36,931 nucleotides of DNA from Gemmatimonas sp. (GCA_009380025.1 WHSP01000028.1:1-36931), one strand, 5' to 3'. Positions 8,629 through 17,440 are shown, numbered from the stretch's first letter. Notes: generated by a model from the letters alone, not told the origin. A program made the numbers and translations.

Positions 8629-8795
8629 TAAATCACTCAGCTCTGCGTGGGGAAAGGATGCTTCCTTTGGTCGCCCGCCTCCTCGCCGTTCCCTGCGGAG
8701 CACAAGAGTTCGCCTCGCTCGCGGCTCGTCGCGCGCTTGACCTGCACGATTTCTCTTCGGCCTTCGCCCAACCCTGCTTATCAACAGTCTTCTAG
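8614..8795 (+). repeat. Dispersed CTAG-ended repeat (copy B), about 182 bp
   Basis: The left end CTGGAAAGTCGTTGATAAAT is a degenerate form of CTAGAAGGCTGTTGATAAAT. The interior carries the family core (CGCTCGCGGCTCGTCGCGCG, then TTGACCTGCACGATTTCTC). The right end TATCAACAGTCTTCTAG closes at 8795. Bases 8741-8767 are identical to window bases 1-27. The element fills the whole gap between the HPt-like and UPF0104 genes: its left end contains the stop codon of the first, and its right end is 4 nt before the start of the second. Confidence 0.85.
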
Positions 8796-8799
8796 AAGC

Positions 8800-9864
8800 A
8801 TGACCCGACGGTTCAGGACCACGTTCGGGATCCTCCTGAGCGTCTTTCTGCTCTGGTGGGCGCTGAGGGACGTCTCCTTCGAAGAGGTGGTCGAGCAGAT
8901 CAGGCAAGCCGACCCTTTCCTCTTCACCATATCCATCGCGATCACCATTGGCGGCTTCTGGTTCCGTGCGGTTCGATGGGGAGTGCTCCTCCTGCCCGCG
9001 ACCGGGCCCGTGCCGATGCGGCCTCGCATGGCCGCGACGTTCATCGGCTTCGCCGCCAACAACCTCCTGCCCGCCCGTGTCGGCGAGTTCGCCCGGGCCT
9101 TCTCCCTCTCGCGACTCTCGACCGTACCGATTTCCTCGGCATTCGCGACGCTGGTGGTCGAACGAATCCTCGACGGAATCGTTCTCGTCGGGCTCCTCTT
9201 GGCGGCGATGGCGAGCCGGGGCTTCCCTTCCACCGCGGGGATGGGGACAATCGACCTGCGGACAGCCGCCATGTCGCTTGCAACCTTCATCACGCTTCTC
9301 GGACTGACCCTCGGTGCGGCCGTCGCTTTCCCTTCCGCCGCCGCCAGGATCGCTCGCGCCACGACCCGTCTCCTCCCGCAACCGCTCCGGGTGCCGGTCT
9401 ATGAAGCGCTTCGTGGCTTCGCGCGGGGGCTCGTGGTCCTTCGCTCGCCACGACTCTTTGCGGTCTCCGTCTTGCTCGCGATCGGGCAGTGGAGCTTCCT
9501 CGCCTTCTCGTTCCTGTTTGCCTTCCGAGCCTTCCGCATCGAGGGCGTTCCGTTCGCCGGCGCAGCCTTCCTCCAGTCGCTCATCTCGCTGGCCGTTGCC
9601 GTTCCGTCGTCGCCAGGGTTTTTTGGGCCTTTTGAGGCGGCCGCTCGCCTGGGCCTCTCCCTCTGGGGAGTGCCCGCCAACCAGGCGATCTCGTTTGCGA
9701 TCGGATTCCATATCGGCGGCTTCCTCCCGGTCACGATCATCGGCGGCTACTACGTCTGGCGCCTGAACCTCCGCTGGACGGACGTCCGCCACAGCGAGGA
9801 GACCGTCGAGGAGGATCTGCCTTCGAAACCCGGCACCGCGACCGCAGCTCCCTCACAGCCTTGA
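8800..9864 (+). CDS. UPF0104 / lysylphosphatidylglycerol synthase-like transmembrane protein
   Basis: A 354-residue protein with about eight membrane segments, matching the stand-alone transmembrane (flippase-like) part of the LPG synthase/AglD family. Diagnostic segments are GFWFRAVRWGVLL near residues 47-60, FIGFAANNLLPARVGEFARAF near 83-103, VVERILDG near 121, and SPGFFGPFEAAAR near 267-280. It lacks the soluble aminoacyltransferase domain, so lysyl transfer is not expected; a role in moving or glycosylating a lipid is the family-based guess. The ATG at 8800 begins 4 nt after a repeat element, leaving only AGAAG as a very close purine tract. The stop overlaps the ispE start (TTGA). The C-terminal 30 residues are a polar tail. 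Confidence 0.88.
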   Translation: MTRRFRTTFGILLSVFLLWWALRDVSFEEVVEQIRQADPFLFTISIAITIGGFWFRAVRWGVLLLPATGPVPMRPRMAATFIGFAANNLLPARVGEFARAFSLSRLSTVPISSAFATLVVERILDGIVLVGLLLAAMASRGFPSTAGMGTIDLRTAAMSLATFITLLGLTLGAAVAFPSAAARIARATTRLLPQPLRVPVYEALRGFARGLVVLRSPRLFAVSVLLAIGQWSFLAFSFLFAFRAFRIEGVPFAGAAFLQSLISLAVAVPSSPGFFGPFEAAARLGLSLWGVPANQAISFAIGFHIGGFLPVTIIGGYYVWRLNLRWTDVRHSEETVEEDLPSKPGTATAAPSQP

Positions 9865-10778
9865 CCGAGCCTTTCGTCGAAGTGGAAGCGTGCGCGAAGA
9901 TCAACCTTCGCTTGGCCGTCCTCGCGCGCGAGACCACCGGCTACCACTCTCTCGAGACGATCTTCTGCGGAATCTCCCTGGCCGACACGATTCGAGTGCG
10001 GTCCGCCGAGCCGGGAATCCGGTTGAGTGTCGAAGGAGACATCGCTACCGGGCCCGCCGACGAGAACCTCGCCGTTCGCGCCGCCGATCGATTCCACCAG
10101 GCGGCTGGAATCGTGCCGGCCATCCATATCACGCTCGAGAAGCGCATCCCGTCCGGCGCCGGATTGGGGGGGGGAAGCTCGGATGCCGCCGCCACGCTAC
10201 GGCTTCTCTCCACCTTGTATCACCAACCCCTCCAGAAGAAAAAGCTCCTGGAGATCGCCGCGGGCATAGGCAGCGACGTGCCGTTCTTCCTGACCGACAC
10301 CCCGCTCGCCCTTGCCTGGAGCCGCGGCGAACGCCTCCTCGAACTCCCTCCACTCCCAAACCGACACGTCGTCGTGGCGTATCCGGGAACTCCCCTGCCG
10401 ACAGCCGGGGCATTCGCGCGGCTTGCGGTCCTCCGCTCCGATGCCCCGACGACGCCCCCCCCGATCGCGATCGCCACCGACGAACTCACGTCCTGGGATC
10501 GACTCGCCCCCTACGCCGCCAACGATCTCGAACCTGTCGCCTTCGAGCGAATCCCAGGGCTTCCCGAGGCTCTCCGCCTCCTCCTGGATTCCGGGGCCAG
10601 CATTGCTCTCCTCGCCGGGAGTGGCTCCGCTATCTTCGGCATCTTCGACGACCCATACTACGCCAAACCCGCCGTCCGGGCGCTCCTCGCGTCCGGTTTC
10701 GCCACCTGGCAAGCACGAACGCTCGACACCTGGCCGCCTCCCCGGCGCAGGATTGACCCAAACGCTACAAACAAGTAA
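9861..10778 (+). CDS. ispE: 4-diphosphocytidyl-2-C-methyl-D-erythritol kinase IspE
   Basis: A 305-residue GHMP kinase of the non-mevalonate (MEP) isoprenoid pathway, phosphorylating CDP-ME at the 2-hydroxyl. AKIN near the N-terminus holds the catalytic Lys13. The glycine-rich ATP loop PSGAGLGGGSSDAA is at residues 97-110, and GSDVPFF with Asp139 supplies the catalytic aspartate. The third GHMP motif is LLAGSGSAIFGIF near 250. The TTG at 9861 (TEPFVEVEACAKINLRL) overlaps the preceding stop by the TTGA arrangement. The last codons overlap a likely promoter for the downstream tRNA-Gln gene. Together with pdxJ it implies that DXP is a shared precursor here. Confidence 0.95.
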   Translation: MTEPFVEVEACAKINLRLAVLARETTGYHSLETIFCGISLADTIRVRSAEPGIRLSVEGDIATGPADENLAVRAADRFHQAAGIVPAIHITLEKRIPSGAGLGGGSSDAAATLRLLSTLYHQPLQKKKLLEIAAGIGSDVPFFLTDTPLALAWSRGERLLELPPLPNRHVVVAYPGTPLPTAGAFARLAVLRSDAPTTPPPIAIATDELTSWDRLAPYAANDLEPVAFERIPGLPEALRLLLDSGASIALLAGSGSAIFGIFDDPYYAKPAVRALLASGFATWQARTLDTWPPPRRRIDPNATNK

Positions 10779-10781
10779 GTT
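10753..10781 (+). promoter_or_regulatory. Probable promoter for tRNA-Gln
   Basis: TTGACC (10753-10758) and TAAGTT (10776-10781) are separated by 17 nt, a good -35 and a weak -10. The TAA stop codon of ispE is part of the -10. The tRNA begins 45 nt downstream. Confidence 0.4.
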
Positions 10782-10826
10782 TACGTTCTCGTTACCGGGC
10801 CGATTACGAGCCTCACCGGCCCGCTT

Positions 10827-10897
10827 TCCCCCCTGGTGTAAGGGCAACACAGCGGTCTTTGGAACCGCTAATCCACGTTCGAATCGTGGGGGGGGAA
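10827..10897 (+). tRNA. tRNA-Gln (anticodon TTG)
   Basis: A full cloverleaf can be drawn. The acceptor stem TCCCCCC (10827-10833) pairs with GGGGGGA (10890-10896). The D stem GTGT/ACAC has loop AAGGGCA. The anticodon stem GCGGT/ACCGC encloses loop CTTTGGA, with anticodon TTG at 10859-10861. The T stem CCACG/CGTGG has loop TTCGAAT. The discriminator base is A10897. The 3' CCA is not encoded, so it must be added by a nucleotidyltransferase. It lies between ispE and prs. Confidence 0.95.
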
Positions 10898-10920
10898 TTC
10901 GCGATTCTTTGGTCTCCTCC

Positions 10921-10950
10921 GACGCCCCGCGGCCCTCGCTCGCGGGCGTC
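10921..10950 (+). terminator. Strong hairpin downstream of tRNA-Gln
   Basis: GACGCCCCGCG (10921-10931) pairs with CGCGGGCGTC (10941-10950), with one bulged C and a 9-nt loop. It is GC-rich and stable but has no following T-run. It is probably the transcript end or a processing barrier for the tRNA, and lies upstream of the prs promoter. Confidence 0.4.
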
Positions 10951-10992
10951 TGTCCACTCCGCTGTCGCCCTTCCCACTCCTTTAGATCCCGC

Positions 10993-11021
10993 TTGACGTA
11001 ACGGCTGTGGAAACCTAGTTT
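10993..11021 (+). promoter_or_regulatory. Probable prs promoter
   Basis: TTGACG (10993-10998), a 17-nt spacer and TAGTTT (11016-11021). The expected transcript start near 11028 leaves a leader of about 37 nt before the prs ATG. The -10 is a weak match. Confidence 0.4.
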
Positions 11022-11064
11022 CCCAGGCTGTTAACTTTGCGATTTGCGCCCGGTTCAACACACA

Positions 11065-12024
11065 ATGGCTGACCCGTTCGCCGGTACCTCGCTCGGTCCC
11101 CTGATGCTGCTGACGGGTTCCGCGAACAGCCGCCTCGCCGAGGAGGTCGCGCAACGGCTGATGATCCCGTTGGGAGACACGACGATCGAGCGGTTCGCGG
11201 ACGGCGAGATCTTCGTGCGGATCAACGAGAACGTGCGGGGAAGGGACACGTTCATCGTGCAGTCGACACCGCCGCCATCGGATACGATCATGGAGTTGCT
11301 GTTGCTGATCGATGCGGCGCGGCGGGCGTCAGCGGCCCGGATCACGGCGGTCGTGCCGTATTTCGGCTATGCTCGGCAGGATCGAAAGGACCAGCCGCGG
11401 GTGGCGTTGGGTGCGAAGCTTTTCGCGAACATGGTGACCACGGCCGGTGCGGACCGGGTGTTGGCGATCGATTTCCACCAGCACCAGCTGCAGGGGTTCT
11501 TCGACATCCCAGTGGACCACCTGTATGCCGCGCCTGTGATCACCCGGTATTTCCGGGAGAAGGAGCTTTTCAAGCCGGTGGTGGTCGCACCGGACGTCGG
11601 GGCGGCGAAGATGGCGCGAGGGTTCGCGAAGCGGTTGAACGCGACGATCGGCATCATCGACAAACGTCGTCCGACGGCGAACGTGTCCGAAGTGCTCCAC
11701 GTGATCGGTGAGGTGGAGGGTCGCGATTGCCTGCTCGCGGACGACATGATCGATACGGCCGGAACGATGACGGAGGCGATCCAGGCGCTCAAGGCGCGAG
11801 GGGCGCAAGATGTGTACTGCTGTGCGACGCATGCGCTCCTCTCGGGACCAGCGGTCGAGCGGCTCGCGAGCTCACCGGTGAAGGAGGTCGTGGTCACGAA
11901 CACGATCGGGATACCCGCCGCGAAGCATTTTCCGCAACTGACGATCTTGTCAACCGGCGACCTGATCGCGAGGGCGATCCGGTATACACACTCGAACGAG
12001 TCGGTGAGCTCGCTGTTCGACTGA
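11065..12024 (+). CDS. prs: Ribose-phosphate pyrophosphokinase
   Basis: A 319-residue class I PRPP synthase, converting ribose 5-phosphate and ATP to PRPP for purine, pyrimidine, His, Trp and NAD synthesis. Conserved segments are FADGEIFVRINENVRG (45-60), PYFGYARQDRK (98-108) for ATP binding, DFHQHQLQGFF (136-146), the catalytic flexible loop region ending KRRP (200-203), and the PRPP signature DDMIDTAGT (226-234). The ATG at 11065 (MADPF) is preferred to a TTG at 11044 because it gives the normal family length. There is no clear ribosome-binding site. It is followed by rplY and pth, a common bacterial arrangement. Confidence 0.97.
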   Translation: MADPFAGTSLGPLMLLTGSANSRLAEEVAQRLMIPLGDTTIERFADGEIFVRINENVRGRDTFIVQSTPPPSDTIMELLLLIDAARRASAARITAVVPYFGYARQDRKDQPRVALGAKLFANMVTTAGADRVLAIDFHQHQLQGFFDIPVDHLYAAPVITRYFREKELFKPVVVAPDVGAAKMARGFAKRLNATIGIIDKRRPTANVSEVLHVIGEVEGRDCLLADDMIDTAGTMTEAIQALKARGAQDVYCCATHALLSGPAVERLASSPVKEVVVTNTIGIPAAKHFPQLTILSTGDLIARAIRYTHSNESVSSLFD

Positions 12025-12064
12025 CGTCGAGCGGAGCCCGACTTTCAGGAGAAGGGGTAGCAAG

Positions 12065-12727
12065 ATGGCGACATTGGCGGCGCGTCCGCGCGAAGAGTCG
12101 GGGAAGAGCGTGGCCCGAAGACTTCGTCGAGAGGGTCGGATTCCCGCGGTGGCCTATGGGCATGGGGAGGCCACTCGTTCCCTGACGGTGGATGCCCAGG
12201 AGCTCGAGAAGCTTCTGAGCAACATCAACGCCGAGACGACGATCATCGATCTCGAGGTCGAAGGGGTGAGGCTACCCGTTTCGGCACTGATCCGGGAGAT
12301 CCAGCACCACCCGTCGAGACCGATTATCCTGCATGTCGACTTCTTCCAGATCCGTGCGGGGAAAAAGCTTCACGTAGAAGTCCCGATTCGGCTGCACGGA
12401 ACGCCGATCGGAGTTCGGGAATCGGGTGGCGTACTCCAGGAGGTGCTTCGCGAGATCACCGTGGAATGTCTGCCGAAGGACATCCCACAGGGGGTCGACA
12501 TCGACGTCGACGATCTCGAGCTGGGCGGTACGGTGCACGTATCCGATATCTCGATTCCCAGCGGGACGATCCTCAACGACCCTGAGCTCGTCATCTGTTC
12601 GGTGTCCGTGCCCATGGTGGCGGCACTTCCGGAGGAGGAAGAGGCACAGGTCGGGGCGGAGATGCAGCTCGAGCTCGTCGGCGAGGGCGAGGCAGCCAAG
12701 GAAGCTGGGGAGGGATCGGCCGAGTAG
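12065..12727 (+). CDS. rplY: 50S ribosomal protein bL25, CTC/TL5 long form
   Basis: A 220-residue 5S rRNA-binding ribosomal protein of the long CTC type. The N-terminal L25 domain (about 1-90; RPREESGKSVARRLRREGRI, IPAVAYG) is followed by a C-terminal beta domain (about 95-185; LHVEVPIRLHGTPIGV, VECLPKDIPQGVDIDVDDL) and a strongly acidic Glu-rich tail. The AAGGGG tract 7 nt upstream is a good ribosome-binding site for the ATG at 12065. It lies between prs and pth, the usual place for this gene in many bacteria. Confidence 0.95.
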   Translation: MATLAARPREESGKSVARRLRREGRIPAVAYGHGEATRSLTVDAQELEKLLSNINAETTIIDLEVEGVRLPVSALIREIQHHPSRPIILHVDFFQIRAGKKLHVEVPIRLHGTPIGVRESGGVLQEVLREITVECLPKDIPQGVDIDVDDLELGGTVHVSDISIPSGTILNDPELVICSVSVPMVAALPEEEEAQVGAEMQLELVGEGEAAKEAGEGSAE

Positions 12728-12736
12728 GAGTGGCGG

Positions 12737-13318
12737 GTGGCGGCGGAACGGCAGCCCAAGACGGTGCTGTGTCTCGGCAACCCCGGTTCCGAGTACGCGA
12801 TGACGCGACACAACGTCGCGTGGTGGCTAGCCGACAGGCTCGCGGAGCGCTACGACCTCGGCCGTTTCCGGCAACGAGGGCTCGGCGGAGTGGCGCGTGG
12901 GTCGATCGAGCGGGTCGACTCTCAGGTCGTGAAGCCGCTGACGTACATGAACCGCAGCGGCCGGTTGCTTGAGGGACTCGACGAGGTCACGGGCTTCGAC
13001 ATGAACCGTGATCTCCTCGTCGTGGTGGACGATGTGGCGCTCGAGCCCGGGCGGTCTCGCTTCCGACCGGGCGGCAGCGCAGGGGGCCACAACGGCCTGA
13101 AATCGATTCAGGCCGTGCTCGGCACGACGGAATATCCGCGGTTGAGAATCGGCGTCGGCAGCGTTCCCCCCGGTCACGAGCAGGTCGACTGGGTCCTGTC
13201 GACGCCGTCGCGCGAGGACCGTGGTCTGATCCTCGAACGCATCGATGTGCTCGTCGAATGCGTGGGCGTCTGGGTCGTCGAGGGGATCGAAGCGGCAATG
13301 AATCGCTGCAACAACTGA
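12737..13318 (+). CDS. pth: Peptidyl-tRNA hydrolase
   Basis: A 193-residue Pth enzyme that frees tRNA from peptidyl-tRNA dropped by ribosomes. Catalytic and binding residues are present: Asn15 in CLGNPGSEY, the catalytic His25 in TRHNVAWW, Asn72 in KPLTYMNRSG, the Asp pair at 98-99 in LLVVVDDV, and His118/Asn119 in GGSAGGHNGLKSI. The GTG at 12737 is preceded by AGGAG with 6-nt spacing. It follows rplY by 9 nt, so the two are probably co-transcribed. Confidence 0.96.
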   Translation: MAAERQPKTVLCLGNPGSEYAMTRHNVAWWLADRLAERYDLGRFRQRGLGGVARGSIERVDSQVVKPLTYMNRSGRLLEGLDEVTGFDMNRDLLVVVDDVALEPGRSRFRPGGSAGGHNGLKSIQAVLGTTEYPRLRIGVGSVPPGHEQVDWVLSTPSREDRGLILERIDVLVECVGVWVVEGIEAAMNRCNN

Positions 13319-13399
13319 GAATATCTCGCCGGACCGCGCTTCGGGCAGTGGCTCGAGAGGTTCGGCGTTGGCGGTTTCACCCCCACCGGAGAAAGCCCT

Positions 13400-15538
13400 G
13401 TGATCGATTTTGCCTGGTTGGCCTGGCCTTTTGGCCTGATCGGCCTGGTCGTCGCGCTTCTGATCTTCCTCAACGTCGCGAGGCAATCTCCGGGCAACGA
13501 AGTGATGCGCGACATCGCGGATCAGATCGAGGTCGGCGCGATGGCGTTCCTCCGACGCGAATACTCGGTGTTGGCGGTCTTCGTCATCGTGGTCGGTGCG
13601 CTACTCTGGCTGGCGATCGGGATGGGGACGGCGCTTGCATTCTTCTTCGGTGCGATCTCCTCGATGGTGGCCGGCTTCATCGGGCTGAAGGCGGCCACGA
13701 AAGCCAACGTCCGGACGGCCGAGGCGGCGCGCGACCAGGGGCAGGGACCGGCGCTCCGCATTGCATTCAACGGCGGGGCCGTGATGGGTCTCGCAGTGGC
13801 CTCGCTCGGGCTCTTCGGTGTGGGCACCCTCTACTTTCTCCTGATCCACCAGCCGGGGGCCTTTCTCGAATCCGAGATCATTTCGTTCTCCGAGATCATT
13901 GCGGGCTTCGCCATGGGGGCCTCGAGCATCGCACTCTTCGCCCGCGTTGGTGGCGGGATCTACACGAAGGCCGCGGACGTTGGGGCCGATCTGGTCGGAA
14001 AGGTCGAGGCCGGAATCCCGGAGGACGATCCACGGAACCCGGCGACGATTGCCGATAACGTCGGGGACAACGTCGGCGACACGGCCGGCATGGGCGCTGA
14101 CATTTTCGAGTCGTACGTCGGATCGGTAGTCGCGACGATCGCGATTGGTGCCACGAGCGCGATGTTCGCCGCTCAGCGGCTCGAGGCGATCGCTCTGCCC
14201 ATTCTCACGGTCACCGTCGGCCTAGCGGCTTCGCTGATCGCGATCGTCCTCATGCGGCTCATGGAACGAGCGAACCCCGCCGCCGCCCTTCGCAACGTCA
14301 CCTTCATCGCGGCCGGGATCTTCCTGGTTGCGATGTACTTCGTGGTCTCCGCGCTCAACCTCGAGCTCTCGGAAGCCGTCACCGGCCGTCAACTGCCCAC
14401 GACGGGCCCGTTCTGGGCGATTCTCGCCGGCTCCCTCGTCGGGATCGGCATCGGCCTGGTCACCGAATACTACACGGCCGCAAAACCCGTCCGTCGGATC
14501 GCGGAATCGTCGCAGACCGGATCGGCAACCAATATCATCGCCGGCCTCGCCGTCGGCATGGAGTCGACGGTCATTCCGCTGATCCTCATCTCCATCGCGA
14601 TCTGGGTCTCGTACTACTTCTCGGGCTTGTACGGCGTAGGGATCGCGGCGGTCGGCATGCTCGCGACCGTCGGGGTGACCATGTCCGTCGATGCATACGG
14701 ACCGATCGCTGATAATGCGGGTGGTATCTCCGAGATGAGCGGTCTCGGCCCCGAGACCCGTAAGATCACGGATAGCCTGGATTCGATTGGAAACACCACA
14801 GCAGCGATCGGGAAGGGCTTCGCCATCGGCTCGGCCGCACTGACGGCACTCGCCCTCTTCTCCGCCTACGCCTCCGCCGTGGGTCTTCGCACGACGGGGA
14901 TCAACCTCCTCGATCCATACGTCGTGATCGGCCTCCTCCTGGGAGGGACCCTGCCGTTCTACGTCGGTGCTCTGACGATGACGGCGGTCGGACGCGCGGC
15001 GCAGGGAATGGTCGAGGAGGTGCGGCGCCAGTTCCGCGAGATCCCCGGATTGATGGAGGGGAAGGCAAAGCCCGATTCGGCCCGCTGCGTCGACATCTCT
15101 ACCCGCGCCGCTCTCCGGGAAATGGTGCTCCCCGGTACCGTGGCGGTCCTCGCCCCCGTTCTCGTCGGGCGCTTCATGGGGGTTCAGGCACTCGGCGGAC
15201 TGTTGGCCGGCGCCACCGTCACCGGCGTGCTCCTCGCCCTTTTCATGGCGAACGCCGGCGGTGCGTGGGACAACGCGAAGAAATACATCGAGGGCGGGGC
15301 GCTCGGCGGGAAGGGGTCCGATCCCCACAAGGCCGCGGTCGTGGGGGACACGGTCGGCGATCCGTTCAAGGATACATCCGGCCCTTCGATGAACATCCTG
15401 ATCAAGCTGATGAGCGTGGTCTCGTTGGTGCTCGCCCCGTGGTTCGTGCGCGTATGGGGGATCGATGTAGCGCCCGAGGCCGGCGCGCAGTCGATGCTGG
15501 AAACCGTGCGCATGTTGCTTACGGGACTGCTCGGGTGA
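13400..15538 (+). CDS. hppA: Membrane-bound K+-dependent pyrophosphatase (H+- or Na+-pumping)
   Basis: A 712-residue integral membrane pyrophosphatase with about 16 membrane helices, which couples PPi hydrolysis to ion export. The substrate-binding signature [11 protein letters not shown] is at 193-203 and is followed by [21 protein letters not shown]. The segment [10 protein letters not shown] (464-473) has Ala at 468, where K+-independent enzymes carry Lys, placing it in the K+-dependent class. The gate glutamate is in DIFES (Glu237), the helix-6 position used by Na+-pumping members. Na+ pumping is therefore plausible but not shown. The GTG at 13400 has GGAG 8 nt upstream. The gene stands alone between pth and ychF. 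Confidence 0.95.
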   Translation: MIDFAWLAWPFGLIGLVVALLIFLNVARQSPGNEVMRDIADQIEVGAMAFLRREYSVLAVFVIVVGALLWLAIGMGTALAFFFGAISSMVAGFIGLKAATKANVRTAEAARDQGQGPALRIAFNGGAVMGLAVASLGLFGVGTLYFLLIHQPGAFLESEIISFSEIIAGFAMGASSIALFARVGGGIYTKAADVGADLVGKVEAGIPEDDPRNPATIADNVGDNVGDTAGMGADIFESYVGSVVATIAIGATSAMFAAQRLEAIALPILTVTVGLAASLIAIVLMRLMERANPAAALRNVTFIAAGIFLVAMYFVVSALNLELSEAVTGRQLPTTGPFWAILAGSLVGIGIGLVTEYYTAAKPVRRIAESSQTGSATNIIAGLAVGMESTVIPLILISIAIWVSYYFSGLYGVGIAAVGMLATVGVTMSVDAYGPIADNAGGISEMSGLGPETRKITDSLDSIGNTTAAIGKGFAIGSAALTALALFSAYASAVGLRTTGINLLDPYVVIGLLLGGTLPFYVGALTMTAVGRAAQGMVEEVRRQFREIPGLMEGKAKPDSARCVDISTRAALREMVLPGTVAVLAPVLVGRFMGVQALGGLLAGATVTGVLLALFMANAGGAWDNAKKYIEGGALGGKGSDPHKAAVVGDTVGDPFKDTSGPSMNILIKLMSVVSLVLAPWFVRVWGIDVAPEAGAQSMLETVRMLLTGLLG

Positions 15539-15617
15539 CGGATGCCGGTTACCAGTTTCTAAGGGATTCCAGTCAACCCCCTGCGCGATCGGCATCTGCC
15601 GGAGGGTACGACACGGA

Positions 15618-15660
15618 GAGGCTCGATCCGAGCAGCTGAAGAGGCTCGATCCGAGCAGCT
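15618..15660. repeat. Two tandem palindromic units upstream of ychF
   Basis: The 20-bp unit GAGGCTCGATCCGAGCAGCT occurs at 15618-15637 and again, exactly, at 15641-15660 with GAA between. Each unit contains the inverted repeat GCTCG-ATC-CGAGC. Two dyads 23 bp apart (about two helical turns) look like a pair of operators, but no regulator gene is near. Confidence 0.75.
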
Positions 15661-15664
15661 ACCG

Positions 15665-15698
15665 GTAACTGGCAACCGTTTGTAACTGGCAACCGTTT
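15665..15698. repeat. Two tandem 17-bp direct repeats abutting ychF
   Basis: GTAACTGGCAACCGTTT occurs at 15665-15681 and is exactly repeated at 15682-15698, ending 2 nt before the ychF ATG. An inverted relative, CCGGTTACCAGTTTC, begins at 15545, and a further relative lies upstream of hflX at 4911-4938. Confidence 0.8.
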
Positions 15699-15700
15699 TC

Positions 15701-16801
15701 ATGCTCAAGTTAGGAATCGTCGGTTTACCCAACGTCGGCAAGTCGACGCTGTTCAACGCACTGACAGCGGCGCGGGCAGATGCGGCGAATTACCCGTTCT
15801 GCACGGTCGAGCCGAACGTCGGGATGGTCGAGGTCCCGGACTCGCGACTGACTGTTCTCTCGGAGAGAGTGCAACCGCAGCGAACCGTTCCGGCGGCGGT
15901 GCAGTTCGTCGATATCGCCGGTCTGGTGAAGGGGGCATCGGAAGGCGAGGGGCTGGGCAACCAGTTTCTCGCCAACATCCGGGAAACGGATGCGATCGTG
16001 CACGTCATCCGGTGCTTCGATGATCCGGACGTGGTGCACGTGATGGGGGAGGTGGATCCGATCCGGGATCGAGAAGTCATCATTCTGGAGCTGGTGCTCG
16101 CCGATCTCGCCGTGGTCGAGAAGCGGCTCGAGAGGGTACGCAAGTCGGCCCGCGGGGGCGATAAGGAGGCTCGCGGTGAGCTCTCGCTGGTCGAACGTGT
16201 TCACGAGGCGCTCTCCGCCGGCAGGGCTGCTCGTTCTGTGCGCCTGGGTCCCAACGAAGATCGGCTTCTCAGGTCGTTCAACCTCCTGACCTCCAAGCCG
16301 ATTCTCTACCTCGCCAACGTTTCCGAATCGGATCTCCCGGCGGGGGAGAACGACTGCGTCTCTTCTCTACGCAGAGCCGTCGAGCAGAGCGGCGAGCAAG
16401 CCGAGGTGATCCCGATCTCGAGCAAGATCGAGTCGGAGCTCGCGGAGCTGCCGATCGACGAACGCATGGATTTCCTCGCTTCTCTCGGTCTCGAGGAGCC
16501 GGGTCTCCATCGTCTGATCCAGGCTGGCTATCGCCTGCTCGGTCTACAGACCTTCTTCACCGCCGGCGAAAAGGAAGTCCGCGCCTGGACCGTCGCAGTG
16601 GGGGCCAGGGCGCCCCAGGCCGCAGGCGAAATCCACAGCGACTTCGAACGCGGCTTCATTCGAGCGGAAACCGTCGCGTGGGATGACTTCGTTCGGGTCG
16701 GGAGCACCAGGGCGGCCCGCGATCAGGGTCTGATGCGCTCCGAAGGCAAGGAGTACGTCGTCCAGGATGGGGACATCCTGCTGTTCCGCTTCAATGTGTA
16801 G
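15701..16801 (+). CDS. ychF: Redox-regulated ATPase/GTPase YchF
   Basis: A 366-residue Obg-family P-loop protein of the YchF/OLA1 group, a ribosome-associated ATPase. G1 GLPNVGKS is at residues 8-15 and G3 [16 protein letters not shown] near 71-86. The G4 position reads NVSE instead of NKxD, as expected for YchF, which prefers ATP. The C-terminal TGS domain (about 283-366) ends [11 protein letters not shown], the standard family terminus. The ATG at 15701 has no Shine-Dalgarno, because the preceding 36 nt are tandem repeats. Two hairpins follow the stop. Confidence 0.97.
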   Translation: MLKLGIVGLPNVGKSTLFNALTAARADAANYPFCTVEPNVGMVEVPDSRLTVLSERVQPQRTVPAAVQFVDIAGLVKGASEGEGLGNQFLANIRETDAIVHVIRCFDDPDVVHVMGEVDPIRDREVIILELVLADLAVVEKRLERVRKSARGGDKEARGELSLVERVHEALSAGRAARSVRLGPNEDRLLRSFNLLTSKPILYLANVSESDLPAGENDCVSSLRRAVEQSGEQAEVIPISSKIESELAELPIDERMDFLASLGLEEPGLHRLIQAGYRLLGLQTFFTAGEKEVRAWTVAVGARAPQAAGEIHSDFERGFIRAETVAWDDFVRVGSTRAARDQGLMRSEGKEYVVQDGDILLFRFNV

Positions 16802-16837
16802 CGAGAACTGCGGGTTCACACGAAGGCGCGAAAACAA

Positions 16838-16889
16838 AGAGGGGTCCGACCGGCCGACCCTCTCCTTACCCCGGCTAGCCCGTGCCGGG
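16838..16889 (+). terminator. Two consecutive hairpins after ychF
   Basis: AGAGGGGTC (16838-16846) pairs with GACCCTCT (16856-16863) with one bulge. A second hairpin, CCCGGC (16870-16875) with GCCGGG (16884-16889), follows. Neither is followed by a T-run, but their place 37 nt after the ychF stop suits a transcript end. Confidence 0.4.
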
Positions 16890-17440
16890 TGAGGCGGGCC
16901 TCGACGGCTCACTTCGCCCCATTGCCTCGGCCCTCCGCCGTTCTTCGGTCGAGACGTGACGGCAGCTCCCGCAGCTCACGCAGTCCCCATAGCCCTTCCA
17001 ACCTGGAAAGGAATCGTAGATTCCCGTCCTTCGGAACGGTCCATGATACCCACGGCGCTCGCACACTTCGGGGCCGTGCAGGACTTGAATTTGTTCCGGC
17101 ATAGGAGGAGAGCGAAGCACGGGGAGCAGTGGCTGCAGCGCGAATCGAGCGCCGTGGTCGACACCCCGGGGCAACGCCTATGCCGCGTTCCAGCGCCATT
17201 CCAACGATGCCAACGGAACGCCACGCTTCCGCCGATCCGATCAGTCGCCCGCTGGCTTCCCGGCCCCGTACCCGCGGTGGAAATCGCGGGGGCCGCTCTT
17301 CGACGGAATTGCAGCGCACGGGCAAGACCTGATGGCGCCCCGCAACAACACTCCACGACTACTCCGGGGATTCCCGTCCCCCTCGCCTCGTTCGCCCGGG
17401 TCCAGTCGGACGGACAGTGACACAGTCGGACGTACGGGGC
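16890..17440. other. Long gap between ychF and rpsF with no convincing gene
   Basis: No reading frame here has a recognisable family on either strand. The best candidate is a minus-strand frame from about 17103 down to 16875 (first residues MPEQIQVLHGPEVC), which contains a CVSCGSC cysteine cluster followed by RHVSTEERRR. It has no Shine-Dalgarno: the bases upstream of its ATG are pyrimidine-rich. An AGGAGGAG at 17103-17110 on the plus strand is not followed by a credible start. The right end of the gap holds the likely rpsF promoter. Confidence 0.4.

Noticed and set aside
8587-9792. Long minus-strand frame of about 400 codons opposite the UPF0104 gene
   Set aside because: Its translation is Arg/Glu/Gly-rich low complexity and it lies opposite a clear membrane protein with family motifs; it is a codon-bias shadow. 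The same applies to long minus frames opposite hppA (14222-15595), dnaX (25838-27487) and dnaJ (32087-33361).
17129-17332. Small plus-strand gene after AGGAGGAG at 17103
   Set aside because: The start is 18 nt from the purine tract and the product is Arg/Ser/Pro low complexity without a recognisable domain.
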